Assembly: GCA_963576725.1 (NCBI GenBank)
Contig: OY755238.1
Coordinates: forward strand, 27,124,334-27,188,333
Origin: Azorinus chamasolen
Lineage: Eukaryota > Mollusca > Bivalvia > Cardiida > Solecurtidae
DNA length: 64,000 bases
Reading direction: 5' to 3'
This document shows, piece after piece, positions 53,735-64,000 of this stretch (within the stretch, counting starts at the first letter, position 1; each line of letters begins with the position of its first letter). The notes under the pieces were generated by a model. That model saw only the letters and a list, made by a program, of their open reading frames with translations, did not search any database and was not told the DNA's origin. A program made the translations under genes and the position numbers.

Positions 53735-54030
53735 TCGCGGTTGTTGTAGCTTAGTCGGAGAGGGGATGCGTTTATTTACACTGTTTGTCTTTTAGGGTGG
53801 GATGGAATAAATGTGAGGTTGGGCGTCCCTAAACCGGTTTAAACCCCCAGTGACATTTGTCACTGACCGTCCCAAGGCGGTACTTCCATCTTTCCCGTAT
53901 TGTTTGTTATATATTTGTGCGTCTCTTTGTGTCTTTTATATACATGTACATTTGCTGTTTGCCTTCATGGTGCTGTTTGGGCGGTTGCGTGTTTTGTATG
54001 CGGTGTTTCCTGCATGACTCATACATGTAC
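53735..54030 (+). repeat. Retroelement tail-like repeat
   Basis: GGTTTAAACCCCCAGTGACA, ACTGACCGTCCCAAGGCGGT and GGTGTTTCCTGCATGACTCA match 20690-21105, 35218-35640 and 305-420. It is present in copy 2 only. Confidence 0.7.
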
Positions 54031-54079
54031 GTTTAGTCAAACACTGTAGGATCAGATCTATGTACTAAGATTTGTGTAA

Positions 54080-54293
54080 GACTTTCACCATGTATACACC
54101 ATTTACTGCATATATTCATGAAAGAAATGATAGCATCTATATTAATTAGATTAATTGTTATAATAGCACATGCACGCATGAACTATGAAAACAGAGTAGA
54201 ACCAGATCAGATACCTCCTATAGGTGCCGTCTGATCAGCTCGGATTGCTTGTGACGAAATATAGACCTGAATATTCATGGAGTAAAGAGTTAA
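54080..54293. mobile_element. Family B-type MITE, decayed
   Basis: Contains ATTCATGAAAGAAATGATAG, AAAACAGAGTAGAACCAGAT and GATACCTCCTATAGGTGCCG then TCTGATCAGC. It ends ATTCATGGAGTAAAGAGTTAA (54273-54293). Its right TTAA is the unoccupied equivalent of the A2 insertion site. Confidence 0.65.
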
Positions 54294-54984
54294 AGATCGC
54301 CATTGGTACTAATTGGAAAGGTTTAGTAGCACAACTCCCCTTATTATTGGAACAGTGCAGGACACACGCATTTCGTATGTACCCTCGCCTATTGTTTCAA
54401 CAGCTGTGCTACACACAGACCATCTCACATTGATATTTAATTCTTTATAACGAATATGAATATATATTATTTCCACAAAGAAGAACAATGGCGGTAAAGA
54501 ATGCGCCAGGTGTAGGCTGCAAATTAATTTGAGCTCTTAAACATTTGGATACTATCAGTGTTTACAATATGCATGTATAATCCTAAAAATTGTAATGAAC
54601 ATGCATAAATATGCTATGACAGGATATACATTGTATGTGGTTTTGAGTGGTATTACTGTGTGGTTTTGCGTTCATTTCAGAACTACATTTAATATAGAAT
54701 TTTCAATACATGTACATGTACATTCAAAATTGTGCACATTGCATACAGCAACGGTAAGTTTTCATATATCACTAATCAAACAATACTCTAAGCATGCTAT
54801 GTAGACTAGAGTATTAGAAAACGAATAATAGCCAGGCCTAATCCATCTACACTGGCTACACTGAAACTCAGTAAAGAGGAACCCGAGCAGGGCAATCTGG
54901 GGTGAAACGTGTATGGGACACCAGCCAGTGGGTGAATATTTATAAACTGAGAACATTGCCTGAAGCAATTACAAAGGTTATACA

Positions 54985-55830
54985 GAACAGACCAAACAAA
55001 AAGGACAGTCTAGTCTCCAAATTTGCTGCATAAACCCAAGATCAGTGAAATACGAGATTATTGCTCAGTGCGAAATATTCTCATCAACAATTTCGACCTT
55101 GTTGCTGTGACAGAGACTTGGCTAGGTGCATCTATTGATAAAGCCTGCATCAAGGAACTTGTCTCCAGTGGTTATCTGATCAAACTTGTCCCTCGTCCTG
55201 GCAGCCGCCGTGGTGGAGGTGTCGCACTAATCTACAAATCCAGTATTGACATTCGCATCGTATGGTCAACCAATGATGAAGACTTCTCAGTGTTTGAGTT
55301 CATGGATTGAAATATCCTCATCGGCGGCTTTTCAATGCGATTAGCAGTACTCTATAGACCACAACCAACACAATGTCATGAAAACGGTCTTAAGACAAGT
55401 GTCTACCTGGAGCGAGAATGGTCCATATTTCTTTCTAAATACGCAACATTAGACAAAACAATTATTATTATTATTGGTGAACACACATCTTGATATCCTA
55501 ACAGACATACTTCGTCAAATTAGTACTTAGACTCATGTGGTATGCGACAGTTAGGCAGCGAGCCAACCCACGCTAGAGGGCATACACTAGATGTTGTTAT
55601 TACCAGGGACACAGATAACATAGATACGGATATGGCAGTTACCGACATTGGGTTTTCTGATAACATGGGTCAAGTAGCGCGAGGCCATTTTGCCAATGTT
55701 TTTCACTGATCAGGATGTCTGATTTCAGACAATGGACAGGTACAATATAGCCCACATTTAGCAATAGCTAAAACATTAGCTTGTTATAATCTAGCAGATT
55801 GACAAACTCACGAATTATGATGAAATCAGT
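54985..55830 (+). pseudogene. CR1/jockey-type LINE endonuclease relic
   Basis: NLLHKPKISEIRDYC-type start, then INNFDLVAVTETWLGASID (the E-T-W-L motif of apurinic-type endonucleases) and RRGGGVALIYKSS, all in one frame. After a stop at 55310: LYRPQPTQCHENGL, then GHTLDVVITRD. The frame is broken repeatedly and no RT follows directly. By family it could be the 5' part of an element like 61545-63160. Confidence 0.85.
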
Positions 55831-55859
55831 CTATTTTGTGTAGTAGCGATGCAGCAGAT

Positions 55860-56235
55860 GAATTGATACAGCAAAAAATATACAGTGCTCCCTCTCTACA
55901 GCGACACCCTTTGGGATATGAAGATTGTATGTGTTGTTCAGAGGGAGTTGTTATAGGGAAGGAAAATCAAACATAATTAGCTTGTTTGCAGATCCCCAGA
56001 TAAGGTGTATTTCGAGAACTAAAGAGTGGTCACAACATAGGGTTTGATGGAGGCATAAATAAAATACGATGGAAAAAAGTTGTTTCTGGAGCCTTGTTGT
56101 TTCGGAAACAGTGACATGCGTTGTTGTAAGGAGGGAATCGTTATTGAGAGGGTCGTTGTAGGGAGGGAGCACTGTACGAGCGTATAGCATATGCACGTCA
56201 GCAAAAGTACAACAAGAGTACCGCATACGGTACAT
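55860..56235. other. Intergenic with inverted CTCCCTCTCTACAGCGACACC-like ends
   Basis: ACAGTGCTCCCTCTCTACAG (about 55890) and GTCGTTGTAGGGAGGGAGCA with CTGTA (about 56150-56175) form terminal inverted repeats flanked by TA, giving a probable TA-type MITE at about 55882-56177. GTTGTTCAGAGGGAG and CCTTACAACAACG continue the arms. No gene seen. Confidence 0.6.
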
Positions 56236-56237
56236 AA

Positions 56238-57775
56238 TACGCCCACTTGCACATTTTCTCTGATTCAACATGCCTTATAAGTGTTGATATTTTCTAATAT
56301 GTGCTTCAGATCTTGATTTCCATATTAAGGTGATACAATTTTTAAAAACATTGAAGTGAATACCCAGGGGCGGGGCCATATTTGACCACAAGAAATCATG
56401 TGTGCAACCTTGGTAGAGAACCACAAGGCAAAGCAGTATGCCATTAATTAAAGGTCTAAGCCTTATGGTTTCAGAGAAAAATAATATTTTATATTTTTTC
56501 CATGAAAAACTGATAAGCCCTGAGGCAGGGCCAAGTTTCGCCCAGTGGTCAGGGTCTAAGTGAAACATTTTTGGCAGAGGACCATAAGCCACAGCTACAT
56601 ATTTTAGAGGACCATTAGATCATGTTACATACCAAATATCAAAGGCCTAGGCCTTACAGTTTCAGTAGATTTTCAAAGATTTTCCAATGAAAAACTGATA
56701 AGCCTTTGGGCGGGGCCATTTTTTGCCCGGGGGTCATAATTTAAACAATTTTTGTAGAGGACCATAAGATCATGCTACATACCAAATATCAAAGGTCTAG
56801 GCCTTACAGTTTGAGAGAAGAAGATTTTTAAAGATGTTCCTATGAAAAACATAAGCCCTTGGGCGGGGCAATTTTTGGCCCGGGGGACATAATTTGAACA
56901 ACTTTTGTAGAGGATCATTAGATCATGCTACATACCAAATATCAAAGGTCTTGGCCTAACAGTTTTAGAGAAGAAGGGTTTTAAAGATTTTCCTATGAAA
57001 AACTGATAAGCCTTTGGGCGGGGCCATTTTTGGCCCGGGTTCATAATTTGAACAATATTTGTAGAGGACCATAGGATCATGTTACATAACAAATACCAAA
57101 GGTCTAGGCCTTACAGTTTCAGAGAAGAAGATTTTTAAAGATTTTCTTATGAAAAACTGATAAGCCCTTGGGCGGGGCCATTTTTGGCCCGGGGTGATAA
57201 TTTGAACAACCTTTGTAGAGGACCATTAGATCATGCTACATACCAAATACCAAAGGTCTAGGCCTTACAGATTCAGTGAAGAAGAATGTTTAAAGATTTT
57301 CCTATGAAAAACTGATAAGCCCTTGGGCGGGGCCATTTTTGGCCCGGTGGTCATAATTTTAACAATCTATATATGGAAAAAATGACCACGCCCTCTGGCG
57401 GCCATGTATTTTGCCGGATCAAAATTATTTTAACAACTTTAAAGTCTATTATTTTTTTGGTGAAAACTATATTCAAATCGGACAAGTCATTCTGGAGAAG
57501 AAGATTTTTCTAGATAGTGTGTACAGTTGCTATGGCAACAAGACCGATGGCCCCACCCACTATCTTTTAACAAATTTTGAAGCACCTACCCACAGTATGT
57601 ATCTGACCAAGTTTGGTTACAATTGGGCAGTCGGTTTCAGAGAAGAAGTCGTTTGAAATTGTTGACGGACAGACAGACGGACAGACGGACAGATGGACAG
57701 ACGGACAACGGACGAGGGACTCAGGGGTATCACAATAGATCACCTTGAGCACTTTGTGCTCTGGTGAGCTAAAAC
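56238..57775 (+). mobile_element. Helitron-like array of ~155-bp monomers with microsatellite end
   Basis: The monomer contains AAAAACTGATAAGCCCTTGG, GCGGGGCCATTTTTGGCCCG and CATACCAAATATCAAAGG. Starts lie near 56504, 56690, 56845, 56997, 57151 and 57307. It ends GTTGACGGACAGACAGACGG, a GACA/GACGG tract, then a hairpin TTGAGCACTTTGTGCTCTGG and TGAGCTAAAA. A 76-81 codon ORF in the last unit is not a gene. Confidence 0.8.
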
Positions 57776-59370
57776 GTTACAGCTAATCCTCATATTTGCA
57801 GATTTTTGTAAAGTGCAACAGCCATAACTCTGTAAAGACAAACTGAATGAACCTCAAAATAAACTCAGCTTCAGATTTTGTTGCTTAAATCATTTGTGTT
57901 AAGTTTCATTTATATCATTTTAATAATTTTCCCAGAAAACAACAGACAAACTAAAACTTGACCGACACACAAAGCAACAAAAACACAAAATTCAAGGACC
58001 ATAACTTTAGAATAAAATGACATATCAAAAACCCCGCAATATATGTGAAAATTCATATTAAGGTTTAACCATATAAAAAAATTGAAGTAAATATTTCAAA
58101 TGAAAACGTTATGGCCATCCTCATATTTGCATAGATTTGCATTATTTTTTTTAAAGTGCAAGGGCCATAACTCCAAAACGAACACTCAAATGAACCTCAG
58201 AATTGAAAGAGCTTCATTCAGGTCTTGATGCATTAAACATGTGTGTGAAGTTTCATTAATATCTGTCAAACAGTTTTCCCAGAAAACAGCAGACAAACTA
58301 TATGCATATATTTGCATTATTTTTTTAAGTAAAAGGGTCATAACTCCGACACGACAAATCAAATGAACCTCAGAATCGACCCAGCTTCAGATCTTGATGC
58401 ATTAAACATTTGTATGAAGTTTCAATAATATCTCTCGAATAGTTTTCCTAAAAAGCAGTGGATAAACTATTTGCATGTATTTGCATTATTGTTTTAAGGG
58501 CAGGTGCAATAACTCTGAAACGAAAAATCAAATGATCCTCAGAATCAACTCAGCTACAGATCTTGATGCATCAAACATTTGTGTGAAGTTTCATTAATAT
58601 CTCTCAAATCGTTTTCCCAGAAAACAGCGGACAAACTATTTGCATTATTTTTAAGTACAAGGGCCATAACTCCAAAACAACAAATCCAATGAACCTCAGA
58701 ATCGACCCAGCTTCAGATATTGATGCATTAAACATTTGTGTGAAGTTTCATTAATATCTCTCAAATAATTTTCCCAGAAAACTGCGGACAAACTATTTGC
58801 ATGTATTTGCATTATTTTTTAAGGACAAGGGCCATAACTCTGAAACGAAAAATTAAATGAAGCTCAGAATCAACTCAGCTACAGATCTTGATGCATCAAA
58901 CATTTGTGTGAAGTTTCATTAATATCTCTCAAATCGTTTTCCCAGAAAACAGCGGACAAACTATTTGCATTATTTTTAAGTACAAGGGCCATAACTCCAA
59001 AACAACAAATCCAATGAACCTCAGAATCGACCCAGCTTCAGATATTGATGCATTAAACATTTGTGTGAAGTTTCATTAATATCTCTCAAATAATTTTCCC
59101 AGAAAACTGCGGACAAACTATTTGCATGTATTTGCATTATTTTTTAAGGACAAGGGCCATAACTCTGAAACGAAAAATTAAATGAAGCTCAGAATCAACT
59201 CAGCTTCAGATTTTGATGCATTAGACATCTGTGTGAAGTTTCATCAATATCTCTCAAATAATTTTCCGAGAAAACAGCGGACAAACAAAATGTTGACGGA
59301 CGAACGAACGAACAAACGGACGGACAGGGCCACGACAATATACGACCACCTTTATTAGGTGGGCGTATAA
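57776..59370 (+). mobile_element. Helitron-like array of ~165-bp monomers with microsatellite end
   Basis: The monomer contains CAAGGGCCATAACTC, GAACCTCAGAATCGACCCAG and TTTGTGTGAAGTTTCATTAA. About nine units are seen. Two dimeric units (about 58655-58978 and 58979-59302) are nearly identical, a 324-bp higher-order repeat. It ends GTTGACGGACGAACGAACG then a hairpin CCACCTTTATTAGGTGG and GCGTATAAAA. The end GTGGGCGTAT matches inverted ATACGCCCAC at 56238, so the 56-kb array may be nested inside this element. Confidence 0.8.
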
Positions 59371-59609
59371 AATGAGTCATGCAGGAAACACCACATACAG
59401 ATCAAACATGTTGTAAGGTTGATTACCATCATTAGTACTTGGAACGGATTGAAAATACAATAATTACCGACACCAATCACAGGCGGGGCTTTTGAAATCA
59501 AACACGCGTGCATCAATGCAACCTTTATTGTGCAAAACAATAAATGACTTGTGAAGTTTAAAATCCTGATCAGAACCACTGAAATCATTATGTCATTTAT
59601 ATCAAATCA

Positions 59610-60311
59610 ATGTCCATGTCCTTTAAGTCTCTTCAAATATCTACAGAGCAAATATATTTCATTAAGTCAACAGATATCAGTATTATGACCTCAATTTACC
59701 CTAGAGAGCTCAAGCTTAATAAAGCAAATAGTTCTGACATATCTGCAGCCTTTTTAGATTTAAATTTATCTGTAAACAAAGGAACAATTTCTTCTGGAAT
59801 TTATGACAAAAGGGATGACTTTAATTCTAAAATAGTTAACTATCCTCATTTGGATGGGGATGTTCCCCGTGCTACATGTTACGGTGTATACATTTCTCAG
59901 CTTATTTGTTTTGCTAGAGCTTGTTCTTCTGTTGATGATTTTAACAATCGTAACCTTATTATCACTGAAAAACTACTAAAACAGGGCTACAGATATGACA
60001 AACTTCGTAAAACATTTTCAAAATTTTACCACCGTAATGTTCTACTCATCAGCAAATACAATTGTAATTTACGTACTTTTCTAAAATTAGGTATTTCACA
60101 TCCGGAGTTTTACGGTGATGTCATTTACAAACTTCGAAAAATTATTGGACGCACATATTTTGATACTTTGTTTGTCAAACGTATAAAACAATTCATTAAA
60201 AAGGGATATGGCCCCTCTATATTGCAGCACACTACATGCTTGGTGGTCGACTCCTTTACAGTTTGTCATTATGCTTTCCTCTTTGCTTGTGCGACGACGG
60301 AAAAGGCTTAA
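59610..60311 (+). CDS. GTxCAPL-type reverse transcriptase, C-terminal half (intact ORF, 5'-truncated)
   Basis: About 233 codons without interruption, and only the C-terminal part of the enzyme. Conserved blocks: ISIMTSIYPRELKLNKANSS, SAAFLDLNLSV (here following the catalytic Y-x-DD region, which is absent), YDKRDDFNSKIVNYPHLDGD, GVYISQLICFARACSSVDDF, LLKQGYRYDKLRKTFSKFYH and GISHPEFYGDVIYKLRKIIG. The SRYLDDIL motif seen in the relative at 19500 lies just upstream of where this copy begins, so it is truncated at its 5' side, as expected for target-primed retroposition. The first ATGs (59610, 59616) are probably internal. It cannot be active without the core motifs. Confidence 0.8.
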   Translation: MSMSFKSLQISTEQIYFIKSTDISIMTSIYPRELKLNKANSSDISAAFLDLNLSVNKGTISSGIYDKRDDFNSKIVNYPHLDGDVPRATCYGVYISQLICFARACSSVDDFNNRNLIITEKLLKQGYRYDKLRKTFSKFYHRNVLLISKYNCNLRTFLKLGISHPEFYGDVIYKLRKIIGRTYFDTLFVKRIKQFIKKGYGPSILQHTTCLVVDSFTVCHYAFLFACATTEKA

Positions 60312-60319
60312 TACTATAT

Positions 60320-60990
60320 GAAGATTCCCTCTTAAATCCGTTTACGGAGGGAGGAAATTAGATATTTGTATTTTGCCAGTTCTGTCGTACCCCAAATGAC
60401 TTCTTCACAGCTGCTCTGACTTCTGAATAGTCATCGAGTACATGTCTACGATGTCAAGTTTATTCTTTTTCAAACAAAACAATTGTGCATACTTAATATC
60501 CACTAGTATTTGTATCTTCTTGCGATTTATTTTTTATAAAATGTCTGTGTAGGAGTGTTTCATATAGTTTTCCCGTACTTTTAAATTATGACGTCATTTA
60601 AACGATGACGTCGCTTGTTTACCTCTAACGTTTATTTTCAAGTCATTTCAATTTGGCAGATATCGTTATGCATGTTGTGAAGTTGTCTGGAGGGGGGATT
60701 TTATTTACATTTTGACTTTGGTGAAAGTGGGATCAGGACGAGGTTGAGTACCCGTAAAGCAGGTTTAAGTCCCCCCCCCCCCCCGAAGCTTATTTTGGTT
60801 ACTGACCGTTCCAAGACGGTACTCCTGCTTTCAGTCTATGGTCAATATTGTTGTTTAATATGCTTAATGTTTGATGTTTTTCGTCTTGATATGCGTCCTG
60901 TTATGTTCTGTCTTGTGGCTATACCGTTTCTTGTTTGATGGTGTTTGGTGCGGTGTCATTTCGTGTGTGGCTCTCGCTGTTTGACTTTTT
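60320..60990 (+). repeat. 3' region of the RT element
   Basis: GGAGGAAATTAGATATTTGT, TTCACAGCTGCTCTGACTTC, a (C)14 run at 60771-60784, ACTGACCGTTCCAAGACGGT and GTGTGGCTCTCGCTGTTTGA. The reverse of its last part recurs at 63370-63575. Its position directly after the RT stop supports linkage. Confidence 0.7.
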
Positions 60991-60994
60991 TCCA

Positions 60995-61540
60995 TATTTA
61001 TGACGTGACCAAAGTGTTTATCTGGATAATGAAAATATACATGCTTTATTAGTATTGAATTATTGACCAACTAAATACATGCATACTTCAAAGGTCCACA
61101 AGCTGATTGGCAATATCTGGATGTTAGATGCAACGAAACGTGCAATGCATTGATTATGTTATGTAAACATTCACAAATAGGGTCTGCTCTGTTTGCTTAT
61201 GGTGTAATATAGATCTGATTATACAGCTTCTTCCTGGGCCAACATGAGAGAGATATAAAGTATATTAGAGTAGTGGCATTAATAGTATTAATTACTTTCC
61301 CCAACCACAGCACCGGGACTCTGGTTGTTGGCTCACTGTGATATAAAGGTACTTACTGAAGGCTATTGCTACGGCTCTATCACCTTTTTATATATAGCTT
61401 TTTTTCATATCGTAGGCAGCATTTGCAGTATTCATTTCCATTTATGTTGAGATAAAGTGTTTGTATTTAGCTCACTTGAGCATATGCTCCAGACGAATTA
61501 TTAGTATGACACAGCCTTTGTCAACCGTCTGTAAATGCCA
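60995..61540. other. No gene recognised
   Basis: A B-type MITE fragment (ATAGGGTCTGCTCTGTTTGC, about 61176-61195, then GGTGTAATATAGATCTGATT) is the only recognised piece. Confidence 0.45.
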
Positions 61541-61544
61541 ATTC

Positions 61545-63165
61545 ACATTTAATGCCCCACAATGCCCCTAGCGTCATCACATTGCCTGAAACGTCTTCTT
61601 CAAAAAAACTTTCGCAAGACTTCTGCGAATATTTCATTGACAAAGTAGACAGAATACGGGCAGATATTGCCTCAGGCTCTGTATCCAATGTTGGTCCAGT
61701 TACCACTGAAACGCAGCATTCAACAAACTCTTTATATAGTTTTGATCCAGCTACACCAGCAGAAGTAGAAGAAATAATTAAGGCATCCCCCTGTAAGTCC
61801 TGTGAACTGGACCCAATACCTACATGGCTGTTAAAGTCATGCCTTGATGAACTCCTACCGTTTTGGACAAAAATTGTAAACTCCTCTTTAGACACAACGT
61901 ACGTTCCAAAACAGTTCACGGTGTCACATGTCAGGCCCCTTCTAAAGAACCGGGTCTCGATTCAAATGAACTTAAAAACTATAGGCCTGTATCAAATTTG
62001 CCATTTGTCTCCAAGGTGTTAGAAAAAGTGGTCGACAAACGCATACACCTGACCTCAAACAATCTGCATGAGCATCATCAGTCTGCATACCGGAAGCATC
62101 ATTCACCAGAGACTGCTCTTCTGAAAGTTCAGAACGACATCCTTCAGTCCCTGGATAAAAACGAAATTACAATTCTGGTGATGCTGGACTTATCGGCTGC
62201 GTTTGATACTATTAATCATGAAGCGTTGCTAAAACGCCTGAAAAATGACTTCGGAATCATTGGAAAACCCCTTGAGTGGATGACCTCCTATCTGAAAGAC
62301 CGCTACCAAACAGTCTCAATAGATGGAGAGTTGTTCTCCCCAGTTCACATGACATTTAGCGTGCCACATGGATCTATCCTAGGACCAAAACATTACATCA
62401 TGTACACAAAACCTGTCGGCTCAATCTGCAGAAACCATGGACTTGACCACCACTTTTATGCCGATGACTCGCAGTTATACATGTCCTTTAAGCCAAAGGA
62501 CATTTCCTGTCAACAAGTAGCTCTAACACGAGTCGAGGACTGTCTAAAACGTGTAGTCTCTTGGATGCATCAGAACATGCTGAAGCTCAACACCGAAAAA
62601 ACTGAGGTCATCTTGTTCCACACAAAAAACACAAAAGTACCTGAAGACTTGCATGTGCAAGTAGGGTCCTCAAAAATAAAACCATCGCTGTGTGTGAAGA
62701 ATCTTGGTGCAAGGCTTGATTCGCAAATGGATATGACACCGCACGTGAATTCCGTGTGTTGATGTAGTTACGCACAGCTCCGGCAAATAGGTCACATAAG
62801 ACAATACCTATCACCTGATGCTACCAATACTTTGGTTAACTCCCTGGTTACATCAAAACTTGACTACTGCAACTCATTGAAGCATGGGATTCAAAAAAAC
62901 ACACTGCGAAAACTTCAAAGGGTTCAAAACACAGCAGCACATATCATAACCAAGACATCTCGATATAATCATATCACTCCGGTCTTGAAGGAATTTCACT
63001 GACTTCCGGTTCAACATCGGATCGAATTCAAAATCTTGACACTTACGTACAAAGCCATGCACAATCAATCCCCAACGTACATTGTCAAAATGTTTGACGT
63101 GTACAGGCCTCGGATTGCGGCTCGGGACAGCATTGTGCGTCTCATTCAGTGTCAGTTGATGTCTG
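61545..63165 (+). pseudogene. CR1/jockey-type LINE RT, one of the better preserved LINEs here
   Basis: Upstream frame: SKKLSQDFCEYFIDKVDRIR, then CELDPIPTWLLKSCLDELLP. After a frameshift near 61940: NELKNYRPVSNLPFVSKVLE, HQSAYRKHHSPETALLKVQN, ILVMLDLSAAFDTINHEALL (RT motif A), VPHGSILGPKHYIMYT, HHFYADDSQLYM (catalytic ADD), LNTEKTEVILF and KNLGARLDSQMDM. A stop at 62760 is followed in frame by TSKLDYCNSLKHGIQKNTLR and LQRVQNTAAHIITKTSRYNH, then LPVQHRIEFKILTLTYKAMH. There is one frameshift, one stop in the linker and one TGA before LPVQ. A C-terminal FPRT..WN block is missing, so it is truncated. Confidence 0.92.
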
Positions 63166-63204
63166 AAAAACGCGTTTCTTTGGCATATAAAAATATGGTA
63201 ATTT

Positions 63205-63370
63205 CTTCATTACACGAGCCCTGTCGATTGCTGTCGCGTTTTTTCGCTTAGCACTTTTGGTTCGGATTTTCGCTCTAGTGCACGATTTTGAGGTTTCAGG
63301 TTCAAAACTTTGATATCAATCGATTTATTAGCTAGGACTGAACAACTTTTTTTCTTACATATATATATGG
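63205..63370 (+). repeat. tRNA-like SINE-type repeat, copy 1
   Basis: CCTGTCGATTGCTGTCGCGT, TTTTGGTTCGGATTTTCGC, TTTGAGGTTTCAGGTTCAAA and CTTTGATATCAATCGATTTA match 63710-63875 in order. The box B-like GGTTCAAAAC is decayed here. Confidence 0.6.
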
Positions 63371-63575
63371 AAAAATAGTCAAACAGGGAGAGCCACACAC
63401 GGAATGACACCGCACCAAACACCATCTAACAAGAAACGGTAAAGCCACAAGACAAAACATAACAGGACGCATATCAAGACGAAACACATTAAACATTAAG
63501 CATATTAAACAACAAAATTGACCGTAGGCTGAAAGCAGGAGTGCCGCCTTGGAACGGCCAGCAGCCAAAAACAAT
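63370..63575 (-). repeat. Retroelement 3' region (minus copy of 60770-60990)
   Basis: AGAGCCACACACGGAATGAC, AACATAACAGGACGCATATC, AAGACGAAACACATTAAACA and GCCGCCTTGGAACGGCCAGC are the complement of the 60800-60990 sequence in the correct order. Confidence 0.75.
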
Positions 63576-63709
63576 AAAAAAAAAGAAAAGGGGGAAGTTT
63601 AATTCATTAGGCGCTGACCCAAACAAAGGCAGACAACCCGCTTGAATCAAGCCGAGAAATCCATTTGACCATAGTGTCATACTCACTGGAAAGATAGTGT
63701 CAACAGTAA

Positions 63710-63880
63710 TATGCTTCATTGGACAAGCCTTGTCGATTACTATCGCGTTCTTTCACCTAACTGTTTTGGTTCAGATTTTTGCGCCATTGCACTATTTTGA
63801 GGTCCCAGGTTCGAAACCTTGATATCAATCGAGTTATTGGCTAGGGCTTAACAACATTTTCCTTACATATATATTCCAAA
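63710..63880 (+). repeat. tRNA-like SINE-type repeat, copy 2
   Basis: Contains CCTTGTCGATTACTATCGCG, TTGAGGTCCCAGGTTCGAAA (box B) and CCTTGATATCAATCGAGTTA. Following sequence to the window end (AGGCTCTGAGACAAACAAGG..CAACCCGCTTG) also matches 63605-63650, so the repeat unit is longer than the tRNA-like part. Confidence 0.6.
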
Positions 63881-64000
63881 TCTCTCCGGTAGCTTGTTGT
63901 AGAAGAAAATTCAATTCATAAGGCTCTGAGACAAACAAGGTAGGCAACCCGCTTGTATTCAACTGTGTTGTCCATGTAACCATAGTTTCATACTTAATGC

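Larger units (their letters stand above)
49868..54755 (+). repeat. Segmental duplication, copy 2 (partner 430-4565)
   Basis: See copy 1 for landmarks. Copy 2 is longer because of a pogo-like MITE (50068-50266), a D plus an A MITE (51996-52445), the 29-bp array (52578-53069) and a retroelement tail (about 53735-54030). It is contiguous with the GALNT last exon, so the duplication copied the 3' part of the gene. Confidence 0.85.

Overview
This is animal nuclear DNA, most likely from a bivalve mollusc. It is AT-rich, has no bacterial-type gene packing, and contains one spliced gene embedded in dense repeats. The repeats are of kinds known from bivalve genomes: tRNA-headed SINEs, Helitron-like non-autonomous elements made of ~155-165 bp monomers plus a (GACGG)n-type microsatellite, CR1/jockey and Tx1/L1-type LINEs, and a reverse-transcriptase family with a GTxCAPL motif. 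The species cannot be fixed from the sequence alone. There is one 200-base assembly gap (35668-35867).

Genes. The only host gene I can model is a polypeptide N-acetylgalactosaminyltransferase (GALNT) on the + strand. Exon 46734-47896 encodes the cytosolic tail, membrane anchor, stem and catalytic domain. Exon 50699-51344 encodes the end of the catalytic unit and the ricin-type lectin domain. The splice phase joins exactly and gives about 602 residues. A second, paralogous last exon lies at 1596-2235 without its catalytic exon, so the window runs between two tandem GALNT copies. The flanks are duplicated too: 430-4565 matches 49868-54755. This internal pair gives filled and empty sites for several transposon insertions.

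Layout. 0-6 kb: retroelement debris, lectin exon copy 1, a cluster of palindromic MITEs, a Myb/SANT-like fragment and a Helitron-like relic. 6-9.5 kb: nearly featureless. 9.6-16.8 kb: two decayed LINEs, a 43-bp minisatellite and a near-perfect palindrome. 17-19.1 kb: a tandem array of about 165-bp units. 19.3-21.1 kb: decayed RT plus tRNA-like modules. 21.7-25.2 kb: a palindromic MITE cluster. 25.4-27.6 kb: a Helitron-like element with a 988-bp higher-order repeat. 29.1-30.1 kb: a fold-back element. 30.8-31.4 kb: a (GACA)n block. 33-36.3 kb: SINEs, a rearranged zinc-finger/YqaJ-type element, (GT)n and the gap. 39.9-42.9 kb: Z-DNA-type repeats, RT relics and a 1.1-kb palindrome. 43.7-45.4 kb: a TA-flanked element. 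46-54.8 kb: GALNT and its duplicated flank. 55-64 kb: LINE relics, two Helitron-like arrays, an intact RT C-terminal ORF and a CR1-type RT.

The most unusual feature is a set of short elements, about 200-250 bp each. Some end in TTAA-CCC...GGG-TTAA (piggyBac-like) and others in TA-CAGTnnAACC...GGTTnnACTG-TA (pogo/mariner-like). Nearly all carry a long central palindrome, and the apex converges on CTCCTATAGGAG even where the arms look unrelated. More than 20 copies are visible. Paralogous empty sites inside the window show precise TTAA insertion, one TTAA site is occupied by different families in the two duplicated copies, and elements insert into the TTAA inside another family's hairpin.
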